The notes: generated by a model not told the origin, from the sequence alone. DNA of 64,000 nt from Agromyces kandeliae (GCF_009674665.1 NZ_WKJD01000019.1:124001-188000); one strand, 5' to 3'. Counted from the first letter of the stretch, positions 1-10,082 are shown. A program made the numbers and translations.

Positions 1-909
1 GGAGTCGACGAGATCGCCGAGGCTCATGTCGAGCTCGGTGTCGACGGTCCAGGAACGCACGCCCCGGATCCGGCCGCCTCGGACCATGAAGAGGTGCACG
101 GCCGCCGCCAGCTCGTCGTGGTCGATGCCGAACACGTCGACGTCGACGTGGTCGCGGAGGACGACCGCGCTCTTCTCGAAGAAGGACTCGGCCGCCTGCA
201 GCTCGTCGCGCCGCCGCGCCGCGGTCTCGTAGTCCTGCACCGCCGCGGCCGCACGCATCTGCTGCGTGAGGTCGGTGATGATGCGGCGGTCCTGGTTCTG
301 CATGAACGCCACGAACCGGTCGACGTTCGCGCGGTGCTCGGCGATCGTGACCCGACCCGAGCACGGGCCGAAGCACCGCCCGATCTGACCGGCGAAGCAG
401 GGCTTGCCGGTCTGCATCGCCCGCTTGTAGTCGGAGTCCTTGCAGGTGCGGATCGGGAAGAGCTTCAGCAGCAGGTCGAGCGTCTCGTTGACCGCCCACA
501 CCTTCGGGTACGGGCCGAAGTACCTCGCACCGGGGATGCCGCGGCGCCGTGTCACGATCGCCCGGGGCGCCTCGTCGGCGAGCGTCACCGCGAGGTAGGG
601 GTACGACTTGTCGTCGCGGTACTTGACGTTGAACGGCGGATCGAACTCCTTGATCCACGTGTACTCGAGCTGGAGCGCCTCGATGTCGTTGCCGACCACG
701 GTCCATTCGACGGACGCCGCGGTCGTGACCATGCGGCGGGTGCGCTCGTGGAGCGTGTGCAGCGGCGCGAAGTAGTTCGACAGCCGCGCGCGGAGGTTCA
801 TCGCCTTGCCGACGTAGAGCACGCGTCGGTCGGCGTCTCGGAATCGGTAGACGCCCGGATCGGTCGGGATCTCGCCCGGCCGCGGACGGTACGGGACGGT
901 GTTCGCCAT
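1..909 (-). CDS. uvrC: UvrABC system protein C, N-terminal 303 residues (3' end outside window)
   Basis: UvrC makes the two incisions flanking a UvrB-bound lesion in nucleotide-excision repair. The visible part holds the N-terminal GIY-YIG nuclease domain (about residues 15-95, with GVYRFRD and VLYVGKA), then the Cys-bearing stretch [17 protein letters not shown], then the UVR motif that contacts UvrB ([13 protein letters not shown]). The C-terminal RNase H-like endonuclease and HhH domains lie beyond position 1. The ATG at 907-909 sits 2 nt after the uvrA stop, so the two are almost certainly cotranscribed and translationally coupled. Identity is secure; only completeness is limited by the window edge. 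Confidence 0.97.
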   Translation of the reverse strand, partial: MANTVPYRPRPGEIPTDPGVYRFRDADRRVLYVGKAMNLRARLSNYFAPLHTLHERTRRMVTTAASVEWTVVGNDIEALQLEYTWIKEFDPPFNVKYRDDKSYPYLAVTLADEAPRAIVTRRRGIPGARYFGPYPKVWAVNETLDLLLKLFPIRTCKDSDYKRAMQTGKPCFAGQIGRCFGPCSGRVTIAEHRANVDRFVAFMQNQDRRIITDLTQQMRAAAAVQDYETAARRRDELQAAESFFEKSAVVLRDHVDVDVFGIDHDELAAAVHLFMVRGGRIRGVRSWTVDTELDMSLGDLVDS

Positions 910-911
910 GT

Positions 912-3803
912 TCAGCTGGCGGCGACCGCCGGGCCGGCGGCGGCCTCGAAGATCTCGCGCAGGAAGTACCCCGTGTGGCTCTCGTGGACCTCGGCGACCT
1001 GCTCCGGCGTGCCCGTCGCGACGACCTGGCCTCCGCCCGAACCGCCCTCGGGTCCGAGGTCGATGATCCAGTCGGCGGACTTGATCACATCGAGGCTGTG
1101 CTCGATCACGATGACCGTGTTGCCCTTCTCGACGAGCTTCCCGAGCACCTTCAGCAGCTTCCGCACGTCTTCGAAGTGCAGCCCGGTCGTGGGCTCGTCG
1201 AGCACGTACACGCTGCGCCCGTTCGACCGGCGCTGCAGCTCGGTCGCGAGCTTGACGCGCTGCGCCTCGCCGCCGGAGAGCGTCGTCGCACTCTGACCGA
1301 GCTGGACGTAGCCGAGGCCGACGTCGACGAGCGTCTTGAGGTAGCGGTGGATCGCCGAGATCGGCTCGAAGAACTCGGCCGCCTCGCTGATCGGCATCTC
1401 GAGCACCTCGGCGATGTTCCGGCCCTTGTAGTGCACCTGCAGCGTCTCGCGGTTGTAGCGCTTCCCGCCGCAGACCTCGCACGCGACGTACACATCGGGC
1501 AGGAAGTTCATCTCGATCTTGATCGTGCCGTCGCCCGAGCACGCCTCGCAGCGGCCGCCCTTGACGTTGAAGCTGAACCGCCCGGGCAGGTAGCCGCGGG
1601 CCTTGGCCTCGGCGGTCTCGGAGAACAGCGTGCGGATGCGGTCGAACACACCGGTGTAGGTCGCCGGGTTCGACCGCGGGGTGCGCCCGATCGGGGCCTG
1701 GTCGACGTGGACCACCTTGTCGAGGTGCTCGAGGCCGCTCACGCGACGATGCTTGCCGGGCACCTTGCGCGCCCCGTTCAGCCGGTTCGCGAGCACCCGG
1801 TAGAGGATGTCGTTCACGAGCGACGACTTGCCCGACCCGCTCACGCCCGTGACGGCCGTGAAGGTCCCGAGCGGGAACTCGACATCGACGCCGCGGAGGT
1901 TGTTGGCCTGTGCCCCCTCGACCCGGATCACGCGCGCGGGATCGACCGGTCGACGCGCCGACGGGATCGCGATCTCCTTGCGCCCGGCGAGGTAGTCGCC
2001 GGTGAGCGACTCGGTGTTCTTCATCAGGTCGGCATAGCTGCCGCTGTGCACCACCGTGCCGCCGTGCACGCCGGCCCCGGGGCCGATGTCGACGATCCAG
2101 TCGGCCGTCCGGATCGTGTCCTCGTCGTGCTCGACGACGATCAGCGTGTTGCCGAGGTCGCGAAGGGCGACGAGCGTGTCGATCAGCCTGCGGTTGTCCC
2201 GCTGGTGCAGGCCGATGCTCGGTTCGTCGAGCACGTACAGCACGCCCGTGAGTCCCGAGCCGATCTGGGTGGCGAGTCGGATGCGCTGCGCCTCGCCGCC
2301 CGAGAGGGTGCCTGCAGCACGGGCGAGGTCGAGGTAGCTGAGCCCGACGCGGATGAGGAAGTCGAGTCGGAGCTTGATCTCGCGGAGCACCTGCGCCGCG
2401 ATGGCCTGCTCGCGATCGGTCAGCTCGAGGCGGTCCATGAACGCCCGCGCGTCGTGCAGGCTGAGGCGGCACACGTCGGCGATGGACGCGTCGTGGATGC
2501 GGACCGCGAGCACCTCGGGCTTCAGCCGGTCGCCGCGGCACACCGGGCAGGGGATCTCGCGGAGGTACTCGGCCCAGCGTGCACGCTGCACGTCGGTCTC
2601 GGCCTGGAGGTACTGCCGTTCGATGTAGGGCACGACCCCCTCGAAGCCCGAGGTGTAGCTCATCTCGCGGCCGTACCGGTTGCGCCAGCGGACGCGCACC
2701 TCGAAGTTGTCGCCGCGCAGCACCGCGTGGCGGGCGTCCGCGTCGAGTTCCTCCCATGGCGTGTCGAGCGAGAAGCCCAGGTCGCGGGCCAGCCCGTCGA
2801 GGAGCTTCTCGTAGTAGTTGTAGAGGCTCTTGCCCTGCGAGGTCCACGGCAGGATCACGCCCTCCGCGATGCTGAGCGTCGGGTCGCCGAGCAGCAGCTC
2901 CTCGTCGACCGACATGCGCGTGCCGAGCCCGGAGCACTCGGGGCACGCACCGAAGGGGGCGTTGAACGAGAACGTCCGCGGTTCGATCTCGGTGAGCGCG
3001 ATCGGGTGCTGGTTGGGGCAGCTGAGCTTCTCGGAGAAGGTCTGCCACGCGGCATCGCCCTCGCGGTCGACGTAGTTGACCTGCACGACGCCGTCGGTCA
3101 GCCGCAGCGCGGTCTCGAGCGAGTCGGTCAGTCGACCCAGGAGGTCGTCGGATGCCACGAGCCGATCGATCACGACCGAGATGTCGTGCTTGACCTGCTT
3201 CTTGAGCTTGGGCGCCTCGTCGAGTCGGATGAGCTCGCCGTCGACGACGGCGCGGGAGTACCCCTGGCCCGAGAGCTCGCGGAAGAGGTCGACGAACTCG
3301 CCCTTCTTCTGCGAGACGACGGGGCTCAGCACCTGGAACCGCGTTCCGGCCTCGAGTTCCATCAGGCGGTCCGCGATCTGCTGCACGGTCTGGCGCTGGA
3401 TCCGCTCGCCGCACACCGGGCAGTGCGGCACGCCGATGCGCGCCCAGAGCAGTCGCATGTAGTCGTAGATCTCGGTGATCGTGCCGACGGTCGATCGCGG
3501 ATTGCGGTTCGTCGACTTCTGGTCGATCGAGACGGCCGGGCTCAGGCCCTCGATGAAGTCGACGTCGGGCCGGTCGACCTGCCCGAGGAACTGCCGCGCG
3601 TACGCGGAGAGCGATTCGACGTATCGGCGCTGGCCCTCGGCGAAGATCGTGTCGAACGCGAGCGAGGACTTGCCCGAGCCCGAGAGCCCGGTGAACACCA
3701 CCATCGCGTCCCGGGGGATCTCGACATCGACGTCGCGCAGGTTGTGGACGCGTGCCCCGCGGACACTCAGGCGCGAATGGGCATCGAGACGTGAAACTGG
3801 CAC
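912..3803 (-). CDS. uvrA: UvrABC system protein A, excinuclease ATPase
   Basis: UvrA is the ABC-type ATPase that dimerises, scans DNA for bulky lesions and loads UvrB. The 963-residue product has the expected two ABC modules: Walker A GLSGSGKS at residues 39-46, a second GVSGSGKSS in the C-terminal half, two LSGGEAQR signatures, two LDEPS/LDEPT Walker B segments, and zinc-binding Cys pairs ([31 protein letters not shown]). Start is GTG at 3801-3803, the first codon consistent with family length. A TAGACT box ends 6 nt before this GTG, so the transcript may be leaderless. A LexA-type box lies 55 bp upstream. uvrC follows after 2 nt; uvrB precedes it. Confidence 0.98.
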   Translation of the reverse strand: MPVSRLDAHSRLSVRGARVHNLRDVDVEIPRDAMVVFTGLSGSGKSSLAFDTIFAEGQRRYVESLSAYARQFLGQVDRPDVDFIEGLSPAVSIDQKSTNRNPRSTVGTITEIYDYMRLLWARIGVPHCPVCGERIQRQTVQQIADRLMELEAGTRFQVLSPVVSQKKGEFVDLFRELSGQGYSRAVVDGELIRLDEAPKLKKQVKHDISVVIDRLVASDDLLGRLTDSLETALRLTDGVVQVNYVDREGDAAWQTFSEKLSCPNQHPIALTEIEPRTFSFNAPFGACPECSGLGTRMSVDEELLLGDPTLSIAEGVILPWTSQGKSLYNYYEKLLDGLARDLGFSLDTPWEELDADARHAVLRGDNFEVRVRWRNRYGREMSYTSGFEGVVPYIERQYLQAETDVQRARWAEYLREIPCPVCRGDRLKPEVLAVRIHDASIADVCRLSLHDARAFMDRLELTDREQAIAAQVLREIKLRLDFLIRVGLSYLDLARAAGTLSGGEAQRIRLATQIGSGLTGVLYVLDEPSIGLHQRDNRRLIDTLVALRDLGNTLIVVEHDEDTIRTADWIVDIGPGAGVHGGTVVHSGSYADLMKNTESLTGDYLAGRKEIAIPSARRPVDPARVIRVEGAQANNLRGVDVEFPLGTFTAVTGVSGSGKSSLVNDILYRVLANRLNGARKVPGKHRRVSGLEHLDKVVHVDQAPIGRTPRSNPATYTGVFDRIRTLFSETAEAKARGYLPGRFSFNVKGGRCEACSGDGTIKIEMNFLPDVYVACEVCGGKRYNRETLQVHYKGRNIAEVLEMPISEAAEFFEPISAIHRYLKTLVDVGLGYVQLGQSATTLSGGEAQRVKLATELQRRSNGRSVYVLDEPTTGLHFEDVRKLLKVLGKLVEKGNTVIVIEHSLDVIKSADWIIDLGPEGGSGGGQVVATGTPEQVAEVHESHTGYFLREIFEAAAGPAVAAS

Positions 3804-3809
3804 CCTACG

Positions 3810-3815
3810 AGTCTA
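3810..3815 (-). promoter_or_regulatory. Candidate -10 box of a leaderless uvrA promoter
   Basis: Read on the minus strand this is TAGACT, followed by 6 nt and then the uvrA GTG. Such spacing would place the transcription start at or next to the start codon. No convincing -35 hexamer is seen. Confidence 0.6.
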
Positions 3816-3858
3816 CGAACGGCCTCCGACACTCATGCCGCGCGCGCACCTGCTGAGA

Positions 3859-3874
3859 GCGAACACACGTTCGA
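3859..3874 (-). promoter_or_regulatory. Candidate LexA (SOS) box upstream of uvrA
   Basis: The 16-mer GCGAACACACGTTCGA matches the actinobacterial/Gram-positive SOS operator TCGAAC-N4-GTTCGA at every specified base except the first. It is an inverted repeat (CGAAC-N4-GTTCG) between the uvrB stop and the uvrA start, about 44 bp upstream of the uvrA -10 box. This is where LexA would repress a uvrA-uvrC transcript. I saw no comparable box before uvrB, polA or other repair genes here. LexA binding is inferred. Confidence 0.75.
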
Positions 3875-3914
3875 TCGACGGGTCCGCTCGGCGCTTCGCC
3901 GCCGAGGCGGCCCG

Positions 3915-5978
3915 TCAGCCGAGGTGCCCCGCCTTCTCCATCTGGCGGAGCTCACGCTTCAACTCGGACACCTCGTCGCGCAGTCGCGCGGCCAGCTCGA
4001 ACTTCAGCTCGCCGGCGGCCTCGAGCATCTGGTCGTTGAGGTCGCGGATGAGCTCCTCGAGATCGTTCGCCCCGGCGGCGGCGATGCCGTCGCGCTTCAT
4101 CGGCACCGGCGAGGTCTTCCGCCCCTCGCGACCGGAGAGGAGCGCGGCCGTGTCGGCCTCCTCCCGCGCGAGCACCTCCGTGATGTCGGCGATCCGCTTG
4201 CGGAGCGGCGTCGGGTCGATCGCGTTGACGCGGTTGTACTCGAGCTGCCTGTCGCGGCGGCGATTGGTCTCCTCGATCGCGAGCTGCATCGAGTCGGTCA
4301 TGACGTCGGCGTACATGTGGACCTGGCCCGACACGTTGCGCGCTGCGCGTCCGATCGTCTGGATGAGCGAGGTCGAGGAGCGCAGGAACCCCTCCTTGTC
4401 GGCATCGAGGATCGCGACGAGCGACACCTCGGGCAGGTCGAGTCCCTCGCGGAGCAGGTTGATTCCCACCAGCACGTCGAAGACGCCCGCCCGCAGCTCG
4501 GTCAGCAGCTCGACCCGGCGGAGTGTGTCGACATCGGAGTGGAGGTACCGCACGCGGACCCCCGCCTCGGTGAGGAAGTCGGTGAGCTCCTCGGCCATGC
4601 GCTTGGTGAGCGTCGTGACGAGCACGCGCTCGTCGCGCTCCGCGCGCGCCCGGATCTCCTCGAGCAGGTCGTCGATCTGCCCCTTCGTGGGCTTCACGAC
4701 GATCTCGGGGTCGACGAGGCCCGTCGGGCGGATGATCTGCTCGACCACGCCGTCGGCGATGCCCATCTCGTACCGGCCGGGCGTCGCCGACAGGTACACG
4801 GTCTGCCCCACGCGGTCCTTGAATTCGTCCCATTTCAACGGGCGGTTGTCGAGGGCGCTCGGCAGGCGGAACCCGTGCTCGACCAGCGTGCGCTTGCGCG
4901 ATGCGTCACCCTCGTACATCGCGCCGATCTGCGGCACGGTCACGTGCGACTCGTCGATCACGACCAGGAGGTCGTCGGGGAAGTAGTCGAGCAGGCAGTG
5001 CGGCGCCTCGCCAGGGGCACGCCCGTCGATGTGCCGGGAGTAGTTCTCGATGCCCGAGCAGAAGCCGATCTGCTCCATCATCTCGAGGTCGAACGTCGTC
5101 CGCATGCGCAGTCGCTGCGCCTCGAGCAGCTTGCCCTCCCGTTCGAGCTCCTGGAGTCGCTCGTCGAGCTCGTCGCGGATCGTGCCGATGGCCCGCTGCA
5201 TGACGTCGACGCTCGCGACGTAGTGCGAGGCCGGGAACACGGGCACCGCGTCGAGCTTCGCGACGACGGTCCCGGTGAGCGGATGGAGGCTGTGCAGCGC
5301 CTCGACCTCGTCGCCGAACATCTCGATCCGGATCGCGTGCTCCTCGTAGACCGGGATGATCTCGATCGTGTCGCCGCGCACGCGGAAGGTGCCCCTCGAG
5401 AAGTCGACGTCGTTGCGCTGGTACTGCATCGACACGAACTTCCGGATCAGCCAGTCGCGATCGACGCGCTGGCCGACCTGCAGCGGCATCATCGCGCTGA
5501 GGTACTCCTCGGGCGTGCCGAGGCCGTAGATGCACGAGACGGTCGACACCACGACGACGTCGCGGCGACTGAGCAGCGAGTTCGTCGTCGAATGCCGGAG
5601 CCGCTCGACCTCGGCGTTGATCGAGGAGTCCTTCTCGATGAACGTGTCCGTCTGCGGCACGTACGCCTCGGGCTGGTAGTAGTCGTAGTACGAGACGAAG
5701 TACTCGACCGCGTTGTTCGGCATGAGCTCGCGGAACTCGTTGGCGAGCTGCGCCGCGAGGGTCTTGTTGTGGGCGAGCACGAGCGTCGGCCGCTGCACCT
5801 GCTCGATCAACCACGCCGTCGTCGCGGACTTGCCGGTGCCGGTCGCCCCGAGGAGGACCACGTCGGTCTCGCCGGCGTTGATCCGGGCCGCCAGATCGGC
5901 GATCGCCTTCGGCTGGTCACCGCTCGGGGCGTAGTCGCTGACGACCTCGAACGGGCGCACGGAACGGGTGGACTGCAT
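3915..5978 (-). CDS. uvrB: UvrABC system protein B
   Basis: UvrB is the central helicase-like damage-verification subunit, loaded by UvrA and incised with UvrC. The protein is 687 residues from the ATG at 5976-5978. Visible features are Walker A GATGTGKS at residues 44-51, the beta-hairpin region with [10 protein letters not shown] and [10 protein letters not shown], the DESH Walker B, RAARN motif VI, and a C-terminal UVR motif ([12 protein letters not shown]). The open frame runs upstream to 6086, but homology begins at [27 protein letters not shown] box also ends 7 nt before this ATG. Order coaE-uvrB-uvrA-uvrC places all three excinuclease genes together. Confidence 0.98.
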   Translation of the reverse strand: MQSTRSVRPFEVVSDYAPSGDQPKAIADLAARINAGETDVVLLGATGTGKSATTAWLIEQVQRPTLVLAHNKTLAAQLANEFRELMPNNAVEYFVSYYDYYQPEAYVPQTDTFIEKDSSINAEVERLRHSTTNSLLSRRDVVVVSTVSCIYGLGTPEEYLSAMMPLQVGQRVDRDWLIRKFVSMQYQRNDVDFSRGTFRVRGDTIEIIPVYEEHAIRIEMFGDEVEALHSLHPLTGTVVAKLDAVPVFPASHYVASVDVMQRAIGTIRDELDERLQELEREGKLLEAQRLRMRTTFDLEMMEQIGFCSGIENYSRHIDGRAPGEAPHCLLDYFPDDLLVVIDESHVTVPQIGAMYEGDASRKRTLVEHGFRLPSALDNRPLKWDEFKDRVGQTVYLSATPGRYEMGIADGVVEQIIRPTGLVDPEIVVKPTKGQIDDLLEEIRARAERDERVLVTTLTKRMAEELTDFLTEAGVRVRYLHSDVDTLRRVELLTELRAGVFDVLVGINLLREGLDLPEVSLVAILDADKEGFLRSSTSLIQTIGRAARNVSGQVHMYADVMTDSMQLAIEETNRRRDRQLEYNRVNAIDPTPLRKRIADITEVLAREEADTAALLSGREGRKTSPVPMKRDGIAAAGANDLEELIRDLNDQMLEAAGELKFELAARLRDEVSELKRELRQMEKAGHLG

Positions 5979-5985
5979 GGATTCC

Positions 5986-5991
5986 AGTCTA
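5986..5991 (-). promoter_or_regulatory. Candidate -10 box of a leaderless uvrB promoter
   Basis: Minus-strand TAGACT, then GGAATCC (7 nt), then the uvrB ATG. It lies downstream of the coaE terminator hairpin, as expected if uvrB has its own promoter. Confidence 0.6.
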
Positions 5992-6018
5992 GGTTCGGCC
6001 ACCGACACCGCGGCCCGA

Positions 6019-6040
6019 GGCGGCGGGGTGCCCCGCCGCC
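6019..6040 (-). terminator. Hairpin terminator after coaE
   Basis: Perfect 10-bp inverted repeat GGCGGCGGGG / CCCCGCCGCC separated by 2 nt (a 9-bp stem with a 4-nt loop in practice), starting 3 nt past the coaE stop. No T-tract follows, as is usual for high-GC actinobacterial terminators. Confidence 0.6.
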
Positions 6041-6043
6041 GGC

Positions 6044-6661
6044 TCAGCCGCGCTTCGCGTGCCGCGTTCGCTCGATGTCGACCCACAGCGCGTCGGCCTG
6101 GCTCATGGTGTGCGCGATGGTGCCGCCGGTGTCGATGACGACATCCGCCACGGCACGCCGTTCGGCATCGCCGACCTGCGCATCGACGCGTGCCTCGGCC
6201 TGGATCGGATCGAGGCCGCGCTCCTCCACGAGTCGCTTGACCTGCGCGCGCTTCGGCGCACTCGTGACGACCACGAGGTCGAACGGATGGTCGACCTGCG
6301 CCTCGACGAGCAGCGGGACGTCGTAGACGACCACCGCATCGGGGTCCTCCTGCTCGGCCCCCTCGATGAGCCGTGCCGACAGCTCGCGCACCGCCGGGTG
6401 CACGATCGCGTTCAGCCGCGCGCGCGCGTCGTCATCGTGGAACACGAGTTCGCCGAGGCGCTGTCGATCGAGCGTGCCGTCGGGACGCAGCACGTCCTCG
6501 CCGAACTCGTCGACGATCGCTCGGAGGCAGGGTGTCCCCGGGTCGACCACACGGCGGGCCAACTGGTCCGCGTCGAGGTGGATGGCGCCGTGCTCGACGA
6601 GCCGGCGCGCAACGGTGGACTTGCCCGACGCGATACCGCCGGTGAGGCCGATCAGATACAC
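6044..6661 (-). CDS. coaE: Dephospho-CoA kinase
   Basis: CoaE phosphorylates the 3'-hydroxyl of dephospho-CoA with ATP, the last step of coenzyme A synthesis. The 205-residue product starts MYLIGLTGG and has the P-loop GGIASGKS at residues 8-15, a [13 protein letters not shown] segment for substrate binding, and the lid region typical of P-loop kinases. The start is GTG at 6659-6661, with a TAGAGT box 6 nt upstream. It lies between rpsA and uvrB, the conserved actinobacterial order rpsA-coaE-uvrB. coaBC, an earlier step of the same pathway, is also in this window (38833-40089). Confidence 0.97.
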   Translation of the reverse strand: MYLIGLTGGIASGKSTVARRLVEHGAIHLDADQLARRVVDPGTPCLRAIVDEFGEDVLRPDGTLDRQRLGELVFHDDDARARLNAIVHPAVRELSARLIEGAEQEDPDAVVVYDVPLLVEAQVDHPFDLVVVTSAPKRAQVKRLVEERGLDPIQAEARVDAQVGDAERRAVADVVIDTGGTIAHTMSQADALWVDIERTRHAKRG

Positions 6662-6667
6662 GCGTCC

Positions 6668-6673
6668 ACTCTA
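6668..6673 (-). promoter_or_regulatory. Candidate -10 box of a leaderless coaE promoter
   Basis: Minus-strand TAGAGT followed by GGACGC (6 nt) and the coaE GTG. It is downstream of the strong rpsA terminator, so coaE needs a promoter here. Confidence 0.55.
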
Positions 6674-6724
6674 TTGGTGACGGCGCTCCACCCGAACACG
6701 GACGACTCGGCGGACCGCAACGCC

Positions 6725-6756
6725 GGAAGGCCGGCCCCCGAGGGGACCGGCCTTCC
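6725..6756 (-). terminator. Strong rpsA terminator
   Basis: A 10-bp arm GGAAGGCCGG pairs perfectly with CCGGCCTTCC (6747-6756). The loop itself contains CCCC/GGGG that can extend the hairpin. It starts 36 nt downstream of the rpsA stop. Confidence 0.85.
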
Positions 6757-6791
6757 ATGTGACGTTCGAGCAGCGAGGCTGCGCGAAGCGA

Positions 6792-8240
6792 CTAGTTGCT
6801 CGAGAGCTTCTCGCGCAGCGCCGCCAGCGAGGCGTCGTCGGCGAGGGTGCCCGCACCGGCCGAGTCGCTCGAGAACGACGAAGCGCCCGACGAGAACGAG
6901 TCGTCCGAAGCCTGCGCCGCGAGCGAGGCCGCGACCTGCTTCTTGTGCGCCTCCCAGCGAGCCTGGGCGGCAGCGTACTCCTGCTCCCACTTCTCGCGCT
7001 GGGCCTCGAAGCCCTCGCGCCACTCGTTGGTCTCGGGGTCGAAGCCCTCGGGGTACTTGTAGTTGCCCTGCTCGTCGTACTCGGTGAGCATGCCGTAGAG
7101 CGCCGGGTCGAACTCGGTGCCCTCGGGGTCGACCCCATCGTTGGCCTGCTTGAGCGACAGCGAGATGCGGCGACGCTCGAGGTCGATGTCGATGACCTTG
7201 ACGAAGACCTCTTCGCCGACCGACACGACCTGCTCGGCGAGCTCGACGTGACGGCCCGACAGCTCCGAGATGTGCACGAGGCCCTCGATGCCGTCCGCGA
7301 CGCGGACGAACGCGCCGAACGGGACCAGCTTCGTGACCTTGCCCGGGGTGACCTGGCCGATCGCGTGCGTGCGCGCGAAGACCTGCCACGGGTCCTCCTG
7401 GGTCGCCTTGAGCGAGAGCGAGACGCGCTCGCGGTCGAGCTCGACGGAGAGCACCTCGACGGTGACCTCCTGGCCGACCTCGACGACCTCGGACGCGTGC
7501 TCGATGTGCTTCCACGAGAGCTCCGAGACGTGGACGAGACCGTCGACGCCACCGAGGTCGACGAACGCACCGAAGTTGACGATCGACGAGATGACACCCT
7601 TGCGGATCTGTCCCGGGTGGAGGTTCTGCAGGAAGGTCGAGCGCGACTCCGACTGGGTCTGCTCGAGGAGGGCGCGACGCGACAGGACCACGTTGTTGCG
7701 GTTCTTGTCGAGCTCGAGGATCTTCGCCTCGATCTCCTGGCCGAGGTACGGCGTGAGGTCGCGGACGCGGCGCAGCTCGATGAGCGAGGCCGGGAGGAAG
7801 CCGCGGAGGCCGATGTCGACGATGAGGCCGCCCTTGACGACCTCGATGACCGAGCCGGTGACGACGCCGTCGTCTTCCTTGATCTTCTCCACGTCGCCCC
7901 AGGCGCGCTCGTACTGCGCGCGCTTCTTCGACAGGATCAGACGGCCTTCCTTGTCCTCCTTCTGGAGAACGAGGGCCTCGACGGAGTCGCCGACCTCGAC
8001 GACCTCGCTGGGGTCGACGTCGTGCTTGATGGAAAGTTCGCGTGAGGGGATCACACCCTCGGTCTTGTAGCCGACGTCGAGGAGGACCTCGTCGCGGTCG
8101 ATCTTCACGACGGTGCCCTCGATGAGGTCGCCGTCGTTGAAGAACTTGAGCGTCTTCTCGACCGCGGCGAGGAAATCGTCAGCAGATCCGATGTCGTTGA
8201 TCGCGACCTGCTTGGGCGCCTTGGTCGTTGCGGTTGTCAT
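6792..8240 (-). CDS. rpsA: 30S ribosomal protein S1
   Basis: S1 binds mRNA on the 30S subunit and helps initiation on structured or weak-SD mRNAs. From the ATG at 8238-8240 the protein is 482 residues with four S1 (OB-fold) repeats, seen as recurring segments such as GTVVKIDRDEVLLDVGYK, GSVIEVVKGGLIVDIG, GVISSIVNFGAFVDLGGVDG and GKVTKLVPFGAFVRVADGIEG. An acidic-Ser-rich tail follows. Four domains is the usual actinobacterial form, against six in E. coli. The frame stays open to 8396, but the S1 family start fits MTTATTKAPKQ. It is monocistronic, with its own promoter (8348-8377) and a strong terminator. In mycobacteria the polA-rpsA-coaE order is similar. Confidence 0.97.
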   Translation of the reverse strand: MTTATTKAPKQVAINDIGSADDFLAAVEKTLKFFNDGDLIEGTVVKIDRDEVLLDVGYKTEGVIPSRELSIKHDVDPSEVVEVGDSVEALVLQKEDKEGRLILSKKRAQYERAWGDVEKIKEDDGVVTGSVIEVVKGGLIVDIGLRGFLPASLIELRRVRDLTPYLGQEIEAKILELDKNRNNVVLSRRALLEQTQSESRSTFLQNLHPGQIRKGVISSIVNFGAFVDLGGVDGLVHVSELSWKHIEHASEVVEVGQEVTVEVLSVELDRERVSLSLKATQEDPWQVFARTHAIGQVTPGKVTKLVPFGAFVRVADGIEGLVHISELSGRHVELAEQVVSVGEEVFVKVIDIDLERRRISLSLKQANDGVDPEGTEFDPALYGMLTEYDEQGNYKYPEGFDPETNEWREGFEAQREKWEQEYAAAQARWEAHKKQVAASLAAQASDDSFSSGASSFSSDSAGAGTLADDASLAALREKLSSN

Positions 8241-8327
8241 GTAGTGGATGCTCCGAATGGACAATATCGGGCCCGACGCGGGAAGAGCGTTGTCTTTGGT
8301 GGTCCGCGACGGGCAGGCGGACAGGAT

Positions 8328-8343
8328 TGTCACACGAGTGACA
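8328..8343 (-). other. Small hairpin at the start of the rpsA leader
   Basis: TGTCAC-ACGA-GTGACA, a 6-bp stem with a 4-nt loop, falls within a few nt of the predicted rpsA transcription start. A 5'-terminal stem like this may stabilise the roughly 100-nt leader. Function is inferred only. Confidence 0.4.
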
Positions 8344-8347
8344 CTCC

Positions 8348-8377
8348 ATCCTAGCCGTGCGCGACGCCATGCGGCAA
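8348..8377 (-). promoter_or_regulatory. rpsA promoter
   Basis: Minus-strand TTGCCG (8372-8377) and TAGGAT (8348-8353) are separated by 18 bp, which fits a housekeeping-sigma promoter. The predicted start is about 100 nt upstream of the rpsA ATG. Confidence 0.65.
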
Positions 8378-8380
8378 CCC

Positions 8381-8400
8381 GGGCGTGTCGCGGCACGCCC
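8381..8400 (-). terminator. Terminator after the DUF885 gene
   Basis: GGGCGTG-TCGCGG-CACGCCC, a 7-bp GC-rich stem with a 6-nt loop, begins 10 nt past the stop of the DUF885 gene and just precedes the rpsA promoter. Confidence 0.65.
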
Positions 8401-8410
8401 GCTCAGGCCC

Positions 8411-10075
8411 TCAGGCCGCCAGCGCGCCCCGCAACGTGTCGAGGCCGACGCCGCCGAGCGACAGCGCCCGCCGGTGGAACGCACGGACGTCGAAGGCCGC
8501 CCCCTCTCGCCGGCGCACGTCGTCGCGCAGCCCCTCCCAGATGCGCTGCCCGACCTTGTACGACGGCGCCTGTCCGGGCCAGCCGAGGTAGCGGTGCACC
8601 TCGAAGCGCACGAACTCCGGGGGCATGTTGACGTTCCTGCCCATGAAGTCGAATGCGTACTCCCCCGTCCATGGCCCTGCTCCGTCGGGACGCTGCTTTC
8701 CGAGGTGCACCCCGATGTCGAGCACGACGCGCGCGGCGCGCATGCGCTGCCCGTCGAGCATGCCGAGCCGGTCCGCCGGATCGTCGAGGTAGCCGAGGTC
8801 CTGCATGAGCCGCTCCGCGTAGAGCGCCCACCCCTCCGCGTGACCCGACGTGCCCGCGAGCTGCCTCCGCCAGGTGTTCAGCGCCCCGCGATTCACGACG
8901 GCCTGGCCGATCTGCAGGTGGTGACCCGGGACGCCCTCGTGGTAGACCGTGGTCTTCTCGCGCCAGGTGTCGAACTCCGTGACACCCTCCGGGACCGACC
9001 ACCACATCCGGCCGGGACGCGTGAAGTCGTCGCTCGGCCCGGTGTAGTAGATGCCGCCCTCCTGCGTGGGCGCGATGAGGCACTCGAGAGTGCGGATCTC
9101 CTCCGGGATGTCGAACTGGGTGGCCCCGAGCTCTGCGACGGCGCGGTCGCTCGTCTCCTGCATCCACCGCTGCAGCGCCGCGGTGCCGACCAGCTTGCGC
9201 GCCGGATCCGCTTCGAGGTGCGCGACGGCCTCCTCGACGCTCGCCCCGGGCAGGATCTCCTTCGCGACCGCCTCCTGCTCCGCGACCATGCGCGCGAGTT
9301 CCTCGATGCCCCACTCGTACGTCTCGTCGAGGTCGACGACCGCACCGAGGAAGTGGCGCGAGCGGAGCGCGTAGATCTCCCGGCCGACGGCGTCGTCCAT
9401 GCCCGCCTTCGGGGCGAGTTCGCCCTCCAGGAACTCGGCCAGGCGATCGTAGGCGGATGCCGCGGCCGCGGCTCCGGCCTCGAGGTCGCGCCGCACCGAC
9501 TCCCCCGCCGCGTCGCCCGCCCCGCCGGCGAACGTGCTGAAGAACCCGTCGGCCCGTGCGTGCCGGCGTGCCTGCACCGCGACCTCGCGGACCTGACGGA
9601 CGGCCGGAACGACGCCGCGCTCGATCCCGAGGCGCAGCGTCTCGACGTACCCGTCGATCGCGCCCGGGACCGCCGACAGCCTCGACGCGATCCGGGCCCA
9701 GTCCGCCTCCGCGGCGCGAGGCATGAGGTCGAAGACCTCGCGGATCTCCTGGGCGGGGCTCGCGATGACGTTGAGGTCGCGCAAGTGCAGGGCGGCGGCA
9801 TCCGCTTCGAGATCGAGTCCGAGCTCGGCGCCGAGGTCGGCGACGGTGATCCGGTCGACGTCGTCGGCGACCGATGCCGACTCCAGTGCGGCCCGTGCGG
9901 TCCGCACGGCCTCGATGCGGGACTCGTGCCCCTCCGGCGAGAAGTCGGGGAGCCTGTGGTCCTGGTCGGTGCGGCCGAGGTACGTGCCGACCGTGGGATT
10001 CAGGTCGACGATCGTGTCGACCCACTCCTCGGCGATGCGATCGACGGCGGTGGGGGTACGGACTGCGGTGACCAT
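8411..10075 (-). CDS. DUF885 domain protein (putative metal-dependent hydrolase)
   Basis: The 554-residue product belongs to the DUF885 family. The hallmark is YHEGVPGHHLQ: the HEGVPGHH segment is at residues 379-386 and resembles a zinc-peptidase helix (His-Glu followed by His-His). GWALYAERL follows about 45 residues later, with a further conserved Glu. No signal peptide or membrane segment is seen, so it is probably cytoplasmic. The family has been linked to peptidase activity, but the substrate here is unknown. A TAGGCT box ends 7 nt before the ATG, so the message may be leaderless. The gene sits between polA and rpsA, which are adjacent in several other actinobacteria, so it looks like a local insertion. 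Confidence 0.9.
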   Translation of the reverse strand: MVTAVRTPTAVDRIAEEWVDTIVDLNPTVGTYLGRTDQDHRLPDFSPEGHESRIEAVRTARAALESASVADDVDRITVADLGAELGLDLEADAAALHLRDLNVIASPAQEIREVFDLMPRAAEADWARIASRLSAVPGAIDGYVETLRLGIERGVVPAVRQVREVAVQARRHARADGFFSTFAGGAGDAAGESVRRDLEAGAAAAASAYDRLAEFLEGELAPKAGMDDAVGREIYALRSRHFLGAVVDLDETYEWGIEELARMVAEQEAVAKEILPGASVEEAVAHLEADPARKLVGTAALQRWMQETSDRAVAELGATQFDIPEEIRTLECLIAPTQEGGIYYTGPSDDFTRPGRMWWSVPEGVTEFDTWREKTTVYHEGVPGHHLQIGQAVVNRGALNTWRRQLAGTSGHAEGWALYAERLMQDLGYLDDPADRLGMLDGQRMRAARVVLDIGVHLGKQRPDGAGPWTGEYAFDFMGRNVNMPPEFVRFEVHRYLGWPGQAPSYKVGQRIWEGLRDDVRRREGAAFDVRAFHRRALSLGGVGLDTLRGALAA

Positions 10076-10082
10076 GACCGCG

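Noticed and set aside
975..3794. Long plus-strand open frame opposite uvrA
   Set aside because: Its Arg/His/Asp/Leu-heavy translation shows no family, and it is the antisense shadow of a high-GC gene whose own product is clearly UvrA.
3898..3911. GCCGCC-GA-GGCGGC as a uvrB terminator
   Set aside because: The stem is short with a 2-nt spacer and partly overlaps the end of uvrB, so I could not support it over random GC-rich pairing.
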